Source: Alphaproteobacteria bacterium
Lineage (GTDB): Bacteria; Pseudomonadota; Alphaproteobacteria; DSM-16000; Inquilinaceae
Assembly: GCA_028281925.1 (NCBI GenBank)
Contig: JANQIX010000009.1
Location: 1-64,000 of the forward strand
Reading direction: 5' to 3'
Length of the DNA: 64,000 nt
Positions 1 to 8,251 of this stretch are shown here, piece by piece. Each line of letters starts with the position of its first letter. The first letter of the stretch is position 1. The notes beneath the pieces are model-generated. The model saw nothing but the letters and a program-made list of their open reading frames with translations, ran no database searches and was not told the DNA's origin. A program made the position numbers and the translations under genes.

Positions 1-345
1 CAGGTCGACCCGTCGCCAGCGCACGACGCCGTCGACGGCCGGATCGGGGCCGGTCTCGACGATCTCGGCCAGCTCCGCCATCTGCGCCTCGCTCAGCCAG
101 CGCTCGCGGCCGGGCCGCGGGCGATCCGTCAGCCCGTCAGGACCCTCGGCGTTGAAGCGATGCGCCCAGTCCCGCAACGTCTGGCGATCCATGCCACCGA
201 TCTGCGCGGCATCGGCTCGGCTCATACCGTCATAGACGGCAGCCAGCGCCAGAAGGCGGCGGATCTGCCGGTTGTCGGGACTGCGCTTGGCCAGTCGGCG
301 AAGCTCGGCGGCGTCATAGTCATCTCGCAGCTGAATGGCCGGCAT
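1..345 (-). CDS. IS630-family transposase, N-terminal part (runs off the window)
   Basis: The reading frame starts at ATG 345 behind an AGGAGG ribosome site and stays open to base 1, giving 115 residues. It begins MPAIQLRDDYDAAELRRLAK and continues with a winged-helix/helix-turn-helix section (RRLLALAAVYDGMSRADAAQ, then DRQTLRDWAHRFNAEGPDGL and the short RPRPGR linker). This order is typical of the DNA-binding half of IS630/Tc1-mariner transposases. The DDE catalytic half would lie outside the window. It sits beside an integrase fragment and a tRNA, which suggests insertion into an old genomic island. I could not define the terminal inverted repeat. Confidence 0.8.
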   Translation of the reverse strand, partial: MPAIQLRDDYDAAELRRLAKRSPDNRQIRRLLALAAVYDGMSRADAAQIGGMDRQTLRDWAHRFNAEGPDGLTDRPRPGRERWLSEAQMAELAEIVETGPDPAVDGVVRWRRVDL

Positions 346-415
346 GGCGATCCTCCTTCGCCAGCCTATGAATCACGCCGCGCCGAGAAAGGGAATCCCT
401 CCCGAGTCACAACCT

Positions 416-607
416 CATGCCGTTGGTATCAGACGCACCTGCGGCTGCAGGCTGTTGCAGGATCACGGGGTGAGGATGGAGGAAGTGCGCGACTGGCTCG
501 GCCATGAGAGCCTGGCGCAGACTGATCGCGCCTATGCGTTCCTGGACGTCCGCCATCTCCACGCAGGGTTGGCGCACACAAAAACGGTCACAGGCGCAGC
601 GGATTGA
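416..607 (+). pseudogene. Tyrosine recombinase (integrase), C-terminal remnant
   Basis: Translation of this stretch gives a block beginning HAVGIRRTCGCRLLQDHGVR and then EEVRDWLGHESLAQTDRAY. This matches the end of phage and island integrases: a degenerate HxLR-H box, the LGH motif and the active-site tyrosine in the DRAYAFL segment. The first box is damaged (HAVGIRRT instead of HxLRHT), and everything upstream is missing because an IS630-type element occupies the sequence to the left. It ends 55 bases from the 3' end of a tRNA-Met gene, the usual place for an integrase of an element that inserted at a tRNA. It is therefore read as a dead scar of an excised or decayed island. Confidence 0.6.
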
Positions 608-661
608 TTCTCAATCCGCCTGCCAGGCATCTCGTAACGAATTGATTTTAAACGACTGTGT

Positions 662-738
662 TGGTAGCGGAGGAGGGACTCGAACCCCCGACACGCGGAT
701 TATGATTCCGCTGCTCTAACCGACTGAGCTACTCCGCC
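662..738 (-). tRNA. tRNA-Met (CAT anticodon, elongator type)
   Basis: The reverse complement folds as a complete 77-nt cloverleaf. The acceptor stem GGCGGAG pairs with CTCCGCT (with G-T wobble), the D arm starts at TAGCTCAGT, and the anticodon stem GCGGA/TCCGC encloses the loop ATCATAA with anticodon CAT. The T arm carries GGTTCGAGTCC, and CCA is encoded at the 3' end. The loop and the absence of the initiator-type GGG/CCC anticodon stem argue for elongator Met. A lysidine-modified Ile2 tRNA also has CAT and cannot be fully excluded by eye. Confidence 0.93.
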
Positions 739-843
739 ATACCCTCGTCTACGGCCCTTCGGCCCCCTGCCCACCTCTGGCTTAGGGCCAGCCCGGCATC
801 ATCGGGGGCTTCTCTGTCCAACACCCCGGCAGAGAGATCACGG

Positions 844-871
844 AGCCTACGCACCCATCACCACTTGTCAA
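844..871 (-). promoter_or_regulatory. Candidate promoter for tRNA-Met
   Basis: On the minus strand TTGACA (866-871) is followed after 16 bases by TAGGCT (844-849). The -35 is perfect and the -10 is weak. It lies about 105 bases before the mature tRNA, so a leader would be processed off. Apart from this, the interval between the tRNA and the first protein gene (739-909) shows nothing recognisable. Confidence 0.35.
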
Positions 872-909
872 GCATCCGGCGCGCGGGACTGCGGCCCTGC
901 CCCCCACAC

Positions 910-2343
910 CTACCTACCGGTGCGGATCGCGATGTTCTTGGTCTGCAGATAGTTCCACAGGGCCTCGCGGCCCTTCTCGCGGCCGAAGCCGGATTTGCCG
1001 TAGCCGCCGAACGGCGTCTCGACACCGCCGGCATACCACTCGTTGACGAAGATCTGCCCGGCCTTCAGGTGGCGGGCGGCCGCCATGGCACGGTCCAGGT
1101 CGCGCGTGAACACGCCGGCGACCAGGCCATAATCCGTGGCGTTCGCAATGCGGATCGCCTCCGCCTCATCCTCGAACGAGAAGACCGAGAGCACGGGGCC
1201 GAACACCTCCGTCTGCGCAATCGTCATCTCCGGCGCGACGTTCGCGAAGACCGTCGGCTCCAGGAACCAGCCGGGGTGGTTCAGCCGATGCCCGCCCGTG
1301 ACCAGCGACGCGCCTTCCTGTTGCGCTTGGCGGCACAATCCCTCGGCCCGCTCCCGCTGCTTTTCGGAGATCATTGGCCCCATATCGGCGTCTTCGTCCG
1401 GTGCGCCGACCCTGAGAGATTGGGCCAGGGTACGTGCGCGGTCCACCACCTCGTCATGGATCGACCGGTGCACGATCAGCCGCGACATCGCGGAACAGAC
1501 CTGGCCCGCGTTGAAATAGATGCCCCACCGAACGGACTCGTCCAGCGCTGCCAGATCCGCGTCGGGATAGGCGATCGCGGCCGACTTTCCGCCCAGTTCC
1601 ATCACCGTCGGGATCACGGTCTTGGCTGCGGCCGTCATGATCGCCGTGCCGGTCTCTACCGAACCGGTGAAGACGATCTGATCGACGTCGGGATGGGACG
1701 AGAGGGCCGCACCCGCCTCGTGACCGTACCCGCACAGGATGCTGACGGCGCCGGCGGGCAGGCCGGCCGCCTGGACGGCCTCGGCGATGAAGAGGCTGCT
1801 GAGCGGCGTCAGCTCCGGTGTCTTGACGACGCAGGCGTTGCCCGCGGTCAGTGCCGCCGAAAGCGACCGCGCCGTCATCTCCACCGGATAGTTCCAGGGG
1901 ATAATCTGCGCCGAGACGCCATAAGGCTCCAGGACCGTGAAGTCGTAATAGCCGTCGCCGAGCGGGATCGAGCGGCCTTCCAGTGTCTCCGCCTGGTTGC
2001 CGTAGTACTCGAAATAGCGGACGGCCCCTTCGACCTCGATCCGGGCTTCCACCTTCGGCTTGCCGGTCTCCCGCGACAGCACAGCCGCAACTTGGTCCAG
2101 GCGGGCAGCCAGTTCGTCACCGATCCGGCGGACCATGCGCCCACGCTCCACCGGCCGCATGGCTGTCAAGGCACCGGAGAGATGGCACGCCCGTGCAGCG
2201 GCGACGGCTTGGTCGATATCCGCCGGCCCGGCCCGAGCGATCGTGGCGAAGACCTGACCCGTCGCGGGGTCTTCGACCTCGATTGGCGGCGGCAAGCCGT
2301 CGGTCCATACGCCGCCGACATAGTTCAGGTGGTGATCCGTCAT
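910..2343 (-). CDS. NAD(P)-dependent aldehyde dehydrogenase
   Basis: This is a 477-residue ALDH-superfamily enzyme that oxidises an aldehyde to its carboxylic acid with NAD(P)+. Visible hallmarks are the cofactor-binding stretch around residues 148-175 (IIPWNYP, then VVKTPE), the FTGS turn near 225, the general base Glu249 in MELGGKS, the catalytic Cys283 in GQVCSA, and EVFGPV near the C-terminus. I chose ATG 2343 (MTDHHLNYVGGVW) because upstream codons in this frame overlap the preceding gene and look unlike an ALDH. It is the last gene of the minus-strand catabolic operon, 29 bases after the CMD-like gene. The context suggests it oxidises an aldehyde released by demethylation or deamination steps upstream. 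The substrate cannot be read from sequence. Confidence 0.92.
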   Translation of the reverse strand: MTDHHLNYVGGVWTDGLPPPIEVEDPATGQVFATIARAGPADIDQAVAAARACHLSGALTAMRPVERGRMVRRIGDELAARLDQVAAVLSRETGKPKVEARIEVEGAVRYFEYYGNQAETLEGRSIPLGDGYYDFTVLEPYGVSAQIIPWNYPVEMTARSLSAALTAGNACVVKTPELTPLSSLFIAEAVQAAGLPAGAVSILCGYGHEAGAALSSHPDVDQIVFTGSVETGTAIMTAAAKTVIPTVMELGGKSAAIAYPDADLAALDESVRWGIYFNAGQVCSAMSRLIVHRSIHDEVVDRARTLAQSLRVGAPDEDADMGPMISEKQRERAEGLCRQAQQEGASLVTGGHRLNHPGWFLEPTVFANVAPEMTIAQTEVFGPVLSVFSFEDEAEAIRIANATDYGLVAGVFTRDLDRAMAAARHLKAGQIFVNEWYAGGVETPFGGYGKSGFGREKGREALWNYLQTKNIAIRTGR

Positions 2344-2372
2344 CGCCGTGTGCCGCCTGTCTTTCAGGGCGA

Positions 2373-2753
2373 TCAGAGCTCGCCCGCTTCCTCCAGAACC
2401 TTGCGGGCCACACGGAAGCACTCCAGCGCTTGCGGGACGCCGCAATAGATGGCCACCACGTGGATGGTCGACCGGATCTCCGCCTTGGACACGCCGTTGT
2501 TCAGCGCGCCGCGGCAGTGGATCTCCCACTCATGCATCTTGCCCAGCGCGCCGATCATGGCGAGGTTCATCATCGATCGCGTCTTGGCGTCGATCGTCTC
2601 GTCGCCCCAGCCGAACCCCCAGCACCATTCGGTCATCGCCTCTTGGAAGGGCCGGGTGAAGTCGTCGGCGGCCGCCAGGTTCTTTTCCACATAGGCCGCA
2701 CCGAGTGTGGCCTTGCGCTTGGAGAGGCCCAGTTCGAAACGCTCTTGGTCCAT
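2373..2753 (-). CDS. Carboxymuconolactone decarboxylase (CMD) family protein
   Basis: This is a 126-residue single-domain protein of the CMD/AhpD fold. The core MHEWEIHCRGALNNGVSK followed by EIRSTIHVVAIYCGVP matches gamma-carboxymuconolactone decarboxylase (PcaC-like) proteins, which have a His-centred site rather than the CxxC of AhpD. ATG 2753 gives the usual family length. An in-frame ATG at 2771 (MERQNPMDQ) is possible. It lies between the aldehyde dehydrogenase and a decayed enolase-superfamily gene in the same orientation. Family members range from beta-ketoadipate enzymes to uncharacterised thiol reductases, so the reaction here is unknown. The operon points to small-molecule catabolism. 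Confidence 0.85.
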   Translation of the reverse strand: MDQERFELGLSKRKATLGAAYVEKNLAAADDFTRPFQEAMTEWCWGFGWGDETIDAKTRSMMNLAMIGALGKMHEWEIHCRGALNNGVSKAEIRSTIHVVAIYCGVPQALECFRVARKVLEEAGEL

Positions 2754-2781
2754 AGGGTTCTGCCTTTCCATCCCATTGCGG

Positions 2782-2960
2782 CTAGTCGTCGATCGCGACC
2801 GGATCACCCAACACATCCAGCTTCGGCGTGACACCGAGCCCCTGTGCATCTGATACGGCGATGGTGCCCCCGGCTACCACGGCCCCACCATCGGCGTTGG
2901 AAACGGCGGCCAGTCCGTCTGGGACTCCAGCGTGCCTAGCCCGCCATGGCCGCTCGTGAC
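2782..2960 (-). pseudogene. Remnant of a mandelate racemase/muconate lactonizing-type enzyme (C-terminus)
   Basis: No intact gene fits this interval, but two overlapping minus-strand frames read like the end of an enolase-superfamily protein. One gives TSGHGGLGTLESQTDWPPFP followed by TPMVGPW. The other continues as GGTIAVSDAQGLGVTPKLDV and LGDPVAIDD before a stop at 2782. The GTIAV-D-xGLGV pattern is the usual closing segment of the MR/MLE family. The switch between frames near 2860-2880 implies a frameshift, and the catalytic barrel is absent. It sits exactly in the operon gap between the M24 gene and the CMD gene, so a dehydratase or epimerase step has probably been lost. Confidence 0.45.
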
Positions 2961-3009
2961 GACCGACCGCATCGTCTTGCAGATTGGAGGCACCGGTCCG
3001 GCTCCCCCT

Positions 3010-4230
3010 TCAGGACAGAAGCGCCGCTTCGAACGGATAGTGGGACAGCGGCTCGCATCCCGCTTCCGTCACCAAGACCTGCTGTTCCAGCTTCACACCC
3101 TCGCCGCCGCTTTCCGACCCGACGTAGCTTTCGACACACAGCACCATCCCCGTCTCGATCACGCCCTCATAGCCGCTGTCCGCCCAGTCCTGACGATGGG
3201 CGATCTTCGGCCACTCGTCGCTCATGCCGGCGCCGTGGGAGAGGCACATGTAGCGACGGGCCGTGAATTCCGGCGGCTGGCGAAAGGCGGTCTGGGCGAA
3301 TTCGCGGAAGGCGAGGCCCGGCCGGATCAGCCCCATATTGTGGTGCACTTCGTCATGGGCGCGGCGGTACCGGTCCTTCTGCGCCGCGCTGGGCGGGCCG
3401 TCACCGCACAGCCAGGTGCGGGAGACATCGGCGAAATAGCCGAACGGTCCGATCATGTCGGTGTCGAGGCCGACCAGCTCTCCGGCCTGGACGGCGCGGT
3501 CCGATGCTTCCTGGAACCAGGGGTTGGTGCGCGGTCCGGACGCCAGCATCCGGCCATCGGTCCAGCGCCCGCCATGCGCAACGTTGACGTAGTGCAGGAT
3601 GGCCCAGAGCTGGTTCTCGGTGATGCCGGGGCGCAGTGCGGCCTGCATCCGCGCCATCCCCAACTCGGCCACAGCGATGGCATGGCGGATCAACGACACC
3701 TCTTCCGCCGACTTGATCGCGCGGGCGCCTTCCATCAGTCCGCCGGCATCGCCCACGTCAAAGCCGACCTGCATCAGCGCCTGCACGACGCTGCTGTCCA
3801 GCCGCTCCACCGCGATCCTGGACCGCCCCTTCGATCGGCCGCGCAGGAAGTCGGCGAATTCGCGCGCCCGATCGGCGATATCCAGCCCGCTGTCGAAATG
3901 CGTCAGCCCGCGGGTCGGCAGGTACTCGTCCACGAACGCGCAATTGCGGTGGTAGGCGCCGCAGAACGTGACCGGCCCCTCGGCCGGAACCAGCAGCGTG
4001 GCGCTGGGGATGCGGGACTGGAACAGCTGGTACTCGTCGAAGTCGACGGCGTATTGCAGCGACAGGGGACTGGTCAGAACGGCCAGGTCCACCTGGGCGG
4101 CGGCAAGCTGTTTGCGGATCCGCTCAAGCCGGTATGCGCGCAGAGCGGTGAAGTCCACGGACGGCGGCGTCAGGAGATCTCCACCTGATGGCGGCAGCGC
4201 GGCTTCGACGACACCCGGCAACTGGCTCAT
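3010..4230 (-). CDS. M24-family metalloenzyme, DddP-like (candidate DMSP lyase)
   Basis: This 406-residue protein has a creatinase-type N-domain and a pita-bread C-domain. The metal ligands are visible as D-T-D in GLDTDMIGPFGY, D in FADVSRTW, H in LSHGAGMSDEWP, E in VLCVESYVG and E in VKLEQQVLV. The intervals between them (2, 10, 64, 35 and 15 residues), and an Asp six residues after the His, match what I recall for the iron-binding and catalytic residues of DddP, which cleaves dimethylsulfoniopropionate to dimethyl sulfide and acrylate. The phrase ASGPRTNPWFQE also looks DddP-like. True prolidases and creatinases have a different first Asp pattern. ATG 4230 has GAGG upstream; an in-frame start at 4272 is less likely. 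The neighbours are N-methyl/amine catabolic genes, so another betaine-like substrate remains possible. Confidence 0.7.
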   Translation of the reverse strand: MSQLPGVVEAALPPSGGDLLTPPSVDFTALRAYRLERIRKQLAAAQVDLAVLTSPLSLQYAVDFDEYQLFQSRIPSATLLVPAEGPVTFCGAYHRNCAFVDEYLPTRGLTHFDSGLDIADRAREFADFLRGRSKGRSRIAVERLDSSVVQALMQVGFDVGDAGGLMEGARAIKSAEEVSLIRHAIAVAELGMARMQAALRPGITENQLWAILHYVNVAHGGRWTDGRMLASGPRTNPWFQEASDRAVQAGELVGLDTDMIGPFGYFADVSRTWLCGDGPPSAAQKDRYRRAHDEVHHNMGLIRPGLAFREFAQTAFRQPPEFTARRYMCLSHGAGMSDEWPKIAHRQDWADSGYEGVIETGMVLCVESYVGSESGGEGVKLEQQVLVTEAGCEPLSHYPFEAALLS

Positions 4231-4381
4231 GCGCCTCGATCCTGTCTTGGTGAGCAGGCTATTGAAGCGCATCGACGGTCAGGTGCGAGGTGTGAAGCGC
4301 CGCTTCGTCACCGAAAGGCGACAGACGGTGCCATGGGCATGTGGCGGACCGAACGCCACCGGGCATCGTCGCCCGGCCGGC

Positions 4382-5695
4382 CTAGTGAAGGGCGGCGCAG
4401 GCGCCGTCCAGAGCATCGGCCGTCTCCGCAATCTCACCGTCCGTCAGAATGGAGGACGTGAAACGGCGCACGCCCGGCAGCACGTAGACGCCGCGGCGCA
4501 TCAGCTCAATGTCGAGCCTGCGCATTCGGCCCGTGTCGCTCGCCAGGATCTCCATCTGGTTGCGTGGCTCGTGGTCCATGAACAGGAACTGCCAGAAGCT
4601 CGCCCGGCCCGCCGCGATGGCGGAAAGGCCGTGCCGGTTCAGCACCTGCTGGCAGGCGTCCGTCAGCTTCGCGCAGCCTTCGTGCAGACGATCGTAGGTC
4701 CCGGGCTTCATCAGTTCCCGGATCGCGGCCAGGCCGGCGGCCGCGGCGATGGGATTCCCGTGCAGCGTTCCGTTGATATAGGCGTAGTCGGCCTTGCCCT
4801 TGTGGCGCGGATTGGTCTTGTCGATCAGGTCGGCCCGACCCGCGACACAGCCCAGCGGGCCGCCGCCGCCGATGATCTTGCCGAAGCTGGCGAGATCCGG
4901 CGTGACGCCGAAGTGTTCTTGCGCGCCGCCCAGCGCCAGGCGGAAGCCCGTCACGACCTCGTCGAAGATCAGCAGCACGCCGTACCGGTCGCAGAGCGCG
5001 CGCAGGCCCACCAGGAAACCGCGTTCCGGGAAGATGATGCGCTGCACCGGCTCCACGATGATGGCCGCCGTCTCGCCGGCATGGGCGTCCAGGATCTGCT
5101 CGACCGCTGCAAGATCGTTGTACGGGGCGACCAGCATGGTCTCCTGCAACGGCCGCGGGACGCCGCCACTGTCTGCCGTGGCCTGGGGATAGTTGGCTGC
5201 CGCGGTGGGGAACTGGCTGAACGCCGCGTAGTCGTGATTGCCGTGATAGGCGCCTTCGAATTTCAGGATCCGGTCTCGGCCGGTCGCGGCACGGGCGATG
5301 CGCATGGCATAGGCCGTCGCCTCCGAGCCCGTGGTCGTAAACGCGATCTTCTCCGCACAGGGAATCGTTTCGACCAGCAGCTCCGACAGCTCGATGGCAG
5401 TGTCGTTCAGCGTGCCGAAATAGTGCAAGCCTCGGCCGGCCTGCCGGCGGATCGCGTCGACCACCGCCGGGTGGCAATGCCCCAGGATGTTGGCCCCTGC
5501 CCCTCCGGTGAAATCTAGGTACCAGCGGCCCTCCACGGACCGCACACGGTTGCCCTCGCCATGCGCGATGATGAAGCGGACATCCTCCGGCAATGAATAT
5601 CCGCCGAGGCCGCCTCCGGGCAGCGTTCGCTCGGCGATCTCATAGAGGTCGTCCTGGCCTTGGGCGTCGAGGAACTGGTGGGCCGCGACGGACAT
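4382..5695 (-). CDS. Class III PLP-dependent aminotransferase (GSA-aminomutase-like)
   Basis: This is a 437-residue fold-type I PLP enzyme. It shows the substrate/cofactor loop TTTGSEATAYAMRIAR, the PLP-phosphate region FEGAYHGNHD, the PLP-ring Asp in LLIFDEVVTGFR and the Schiff-base lysine in LASFGKIIGGGGP. These are closest in style to glutamate-1-semialdehyde 2,1-aminomutase, but the location in a catabolic operon argues against the haem pathway. A related omega-amino-acid or beta-amino-acid transaminase role is more likely. It starts 16 bases after the GcvT-type oxidoreductase stops, so the two are probably co-transcribed. The amino donor and acceptor are unknown. Confidence 0.88.
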   Translation of the reverse strand: MSVAAHQFLDAQGQDDLYEIAERTLPGGGLGGYSLPEDVRFIIAHGEGNRVRSVEGRWYLDFTGGAGANILGHCHPAVVDAIRRQAGRGLHYFGTLNDTAIELSELLVETIPCAEKIAFTTTGSEATAYAMRIARAATGRDRILKFEGAYHGNHDYAAFSQFPTAAANYPQATADSGGVPRPLQETMLVAPYNDLAAVEQILDAHAGETAAIIVEPVQRIIFPERGFLVGLRALCDRYGVLLIFDEVVTGFRLALGGAQEHFGVTPDLASFGKIIGGGGPLGCVAGRADLIDKTNPRHKGKADYAYINGTLHGNPIAAAAGLAAIRELMKPGTYDRLHEGCAKLTDACQQVLNRHGLSAIAAGRASFWQFLFMDHEPRNQMEILASDTGRMRRLDIELMRRGVYVLPGVRRFTSSILTDGEIAETADALDGACAALH

Positions 5696-5711
5696 CTCAA
5701 CCTCCCTTGCG

Positions 5712-8135
5712 TCAGGCCCGGGGCCGTTCGTTGCCGGGATCGTAGACAGGCTCGGCCAGCACCTGGGCCGGGCGGCGTTCCCCGAGGATCATGACCTCAA
5801 GCGCGGTGCCGGGCACAGCGGCCTCCGGCTTCACATAGGCGAAGGCCAGGCTCTTCTTGACGGAGAAGCCGTAGCCGCCGGACGAGACCTGCCCGACCCG
5901 CTCGCCGTTCCAATAGACCGTCTCGCTGGAATGGGCGTCGGCACCATCGGCATCGACCTCAAGATAGGCGCAGATCCAGGGAAGCGGCCCGTCCATGCTT
6001 TTCAGCGTCGCTTCGCGACCGACGAACTCGCCCTTGTCCGGCTTGCAGAAGCGCATCACGTCGGCCTCGGGCAGTGTCACCTCGTTGGTCAGCTCCGGCG
6101 CGCCCCTGAAGCCCTTTTCCAGCCGCATGGCATTCAGCGCATAAGAGCCGAAATTGGCGAGACCATAGTCTTGGCCGGCCAGCCAGAGCGCGTCGTAGAC
6201 CGCCGCCATCGCGGCCATCGGCACGTGCAGTTCCCAGCCCAGTTCGCCCTGATAGGACATGCGCAAAGCCCGCACGGTCGCGCCCGCAATCTCGATCTCC
6301 TTTACCCTGAGCCAGGGGAAGCTCTCGCTGTCCAGCGGTGTCTGGGTGACCTGGCGCAACACGTCGCGAGAATTCGGGCCGCCGAGCACAAGGCACCCGA
6401 ATGCCTCCGACACCACCTCGACGGTGACGTCTTCGTCCGGCTCGACCGCCTGGGTCAGCAGGTCCCGCACCTTCTGTTCTGAAAAGGCGGCGAACATCAG
6501 GTAGAAGCGGTCTTCGGCCACTCTGGCCACGGTGATTTCGGCCTCGATCGTGCCGCCGCGGTTCAACAGGTGGGTCAGCACGATCCCGCCGACCTTGCGC
6601 GGCGCCCGGTTGGCGACCATGCGCTCAATGAAGGCGTGGGCGTTGGGGCCGGCGACGTCGATCTTGCCGAAGGCCGACAGATCCATGATGCCCGCACGCT
6701 CTCGCACGGCGCGGCATTCCTCCGCCACCGCCTTATACCAACTGGGCCGGCGGAAGCCGTAGATGTCTTCCCGCGCCTGGCCGTTGCGGGCGAACCATCG
6801 CGGCCGCTCCCAGCCGTAGATCTCTTCATAGATCGCGCCGGCCTCGGCCAAGCGGTCATAGAGCGGGCTGGTCTTCTTCGGCCGGCCGGAATGGCGGTGG
6901 CGACCCGGATAGGGGATCTCGTGCCGCAGCACATAGTCTTCCTTCGCCCGCTCTATCTGGTAGCTGCGGTCGGCGTAAGGTCCGAAGCGGCGTGGGTCGA
7001 AGTCGCGCATGTTGATGTCGGCAGTGCCGTGCACCATCCACTGCGCCAGATACTTGCCGGCCCCCGGCCCCCAGGCGATGCCCACATGGCTGCCGCAGCA
7101 GCACCAATAGTTGCGCAGGCCCGGCGCCGGCCCCAGCAGCATGTTGCCGTCCGGCGGCATGGGGATGGCACCGTGCACCTCGCGCTTGATGCCGTAGCTC
7201 TCCAAGACCGGCATGCGCTCCAGCGCCTGTTCAAGATAGGGAATGATGCGGTCGTAGTCGGCGCCGAACAGCTCGTGCTCCGCCTCCCAAGGCGTGCCGT
7301 CGTCCCAGATGGTGCGCGGCTCAGTCTTCTCGTAGATGCCGATCAGGCCCGACTTCTGCTCCATGCGGATATAGCCGGAATAGGTCTGGTCATCGCGCAC
7401 CACGGGCAGCTCGCGCGCCAGATCCTCGAACTCCCGCACCGTGTCGGTGACGAAATAGTGGTGCGTGGTGTTGGCCATGGGCAGGTCATAGCCGGACCAT
7501 TCGGCGACCTGCCGCGCATAAGTGCCGGCGGCGTTCACAACGTGCTGGCAGACGATATCGCCCTGCTCCGTGAAGACCTTCCATTCGCCCGTCGGCAGCG
7601 GCTTGATATCGGTGGCACGATTGAACCGCATCACCCGGGCGCCGCGGTCGCGCGCGCCCTTCACCATGCCGAAGGTGGCGCCGGACGGGTCCACATGGCC
7701 GTCATCCGGGGTATGCAACGCCGCTTGGACACCGTCGAGATTGAAGAAGGGGTGCAGGCGGCGGATCTCATCGGGTCCGATGATCTCCATCGGCACATCG
7801 AGGCCGCGCCCGACCGACAGGATATGGCGGATGAAGTCGACCTCGTCGTCGTGATAGGCGACGCGCAGGCTGCCGCAGCCGTGCCAGGAAACGGACTGGC
7901 CGGTCTCCGCCTCCAGATGGCGGTAGAACTCCACCCCGTACTTGTTGATCATGCCCAGGCCCCAATGGGCGAGGCCGTGATTGATCTGGCCGGCGGCATG
8001 CCAGGTGGAGCCCGAAGTGAGCTCCGCCTTCTCGATCAGCACGCAGTCCGTCCAGCCTTCCTTGGTCAGGTGATAGAGAAGAGAGGCACCCATGATGCCG
8101 CCCCCGACGATGACCACCTGTGCGCTGTCGAGCAT
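5712..8135 (-). CDS. FAD-dependent oxidoreductase with C-terminal GcvT domains (dimethylglycine/sarcosine dehydrogenase-like)
   Basis: This 807-residue protein is organised as DAO-type FAD domain, FAO_M linker, GcvT folate-binding domain and GcvT C-domain. The Rossmann motif VVIVGGGIMGASL starts at residue 7, and SGSTWHAAG follows with His46, the position that carries covalent FAD in dimethylglycine dehydrogenase. The second half shows the aminomethyltransferase-like GYQGELGWELHVP and ALRLEKGF-like stretches. Such enzymes oxidatively demethylate N-methyl amino acids and hand the one-carbon unit to tetrahydrofolate. It is the first gene of the minus-strand operon, divergent from the RpiR regulator. 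Paralogues act on sarcosine, dimethylglycine or related N-methyl compounds, so the exact substrate is open. Confidence 0.9.
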   Translation of the reverse strand: MLDSAQVVIVGGGIMGASLLYHLTKEGWTDCVLIEKAELTSGSTWHAAGQINHGLAHWGLGMINKYGVEFYRHLEAETGQSVSWHGCGSLRVAYHDDEVDFIRHILSVGRGLDVPMEIIGPDEIRRLHPFFNLDGVQAALHTPDDGHVDPSGATFGMVKGARDRGARVMRFNRATDIKPLPTGEWKVFTEQGDIVCQHVVNAAGTYARQVAEWSGYDLPMANTTHHYFVTDTVREFEDLARELPVVRDDQTYSGYIRMEQKSGLIGIYEKTEPRTIWDDGTPWEAEHELFGADYDRIIPYLEQALERMPVLESYGIKREVHGAIPMPPDGNMLLGPAPGLRNYWCCCGSHVGIAWGPGAGKYLAQWMVHGTADINMRDFDPRRFGPYADRSYQIERAKEDYVLRHEIPYPGRHRHSGRPKKTSPLYDRLAEAGAIYEEIYGWERPRWFARNGQAREDIYGFRRPSWYKAVAEECRAVRERAGIMDLSAFGKIDVAGPNAHAFIERMVANRAPRKVGGIVLTHLLNRGGTIEAEITVARVAEDRFYLMFAAFSEQKVRDLLTQAVEPDEDVTVEVVSEAFGCLVLGGPNSRDVLRQVTQTPLDSESFPWLRVKEIEIAGATVRALRMSYQGELGWELHVPMAAMAAVYDALWLAGQDYGLANFGSYALNAMRLEKGFRGAPELTNEVTLPEADVMRFCKPDKGEFVGREATLKSMDGPLPWICAYLEVDADGADAHSSETVYWNGERVGQVSSGGYGFSVKKSLAFAYVKPEAAVPGTALEVMILGERRPAQVLAEPVYDPGNERPRA

Positions 8136-8187
8136 GCGCGTCCCCGCTTCGATACGGACCTGACCGGACGCCCTACGATGCGGTTTA

Positions 8188-8230
8188 TCTGTACCATCGT
8201 CAATTCTGTTTTGTACATTCGTAACATACA
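8188..8230. promoter_or_regulatory. Candidate RpiR operator region between divergent genes
   Basis: The 116-base divergent gap holds TCTGTACCATCGT (8188-8200) and an imperfect palindrome, TGTA-N2-TT-N3-AA-N2-TACA (8212-8230), containing TTCGTAACAT (8218-8227). Both short words recur together just after the regulator gene at 9160-9184. That pairing suggests binding sites for the RpiR protein controlling both the oxidoreductase operon and the Rieske gene. This is inference from repetition only. Confidence 0.45.
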
Positions 8231-8251
8231 GGTATTCGGCAGGACCAACGC

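Noticed and set aside
865-2448. Long plus-strand open frame of 527 codons
   Set aside because: It is the mirror of the aldehyde dehydrogenase gene; its translation is Arg/His/Gly-rich and has no domain.
4382-5695. Aminotransferase considered as hemL (glutamate-1-semialdehyde aminomutase)
   Set aside because: It sits inside a catabolic operon with no haem genes, so a catabolic transaminase is more likely.
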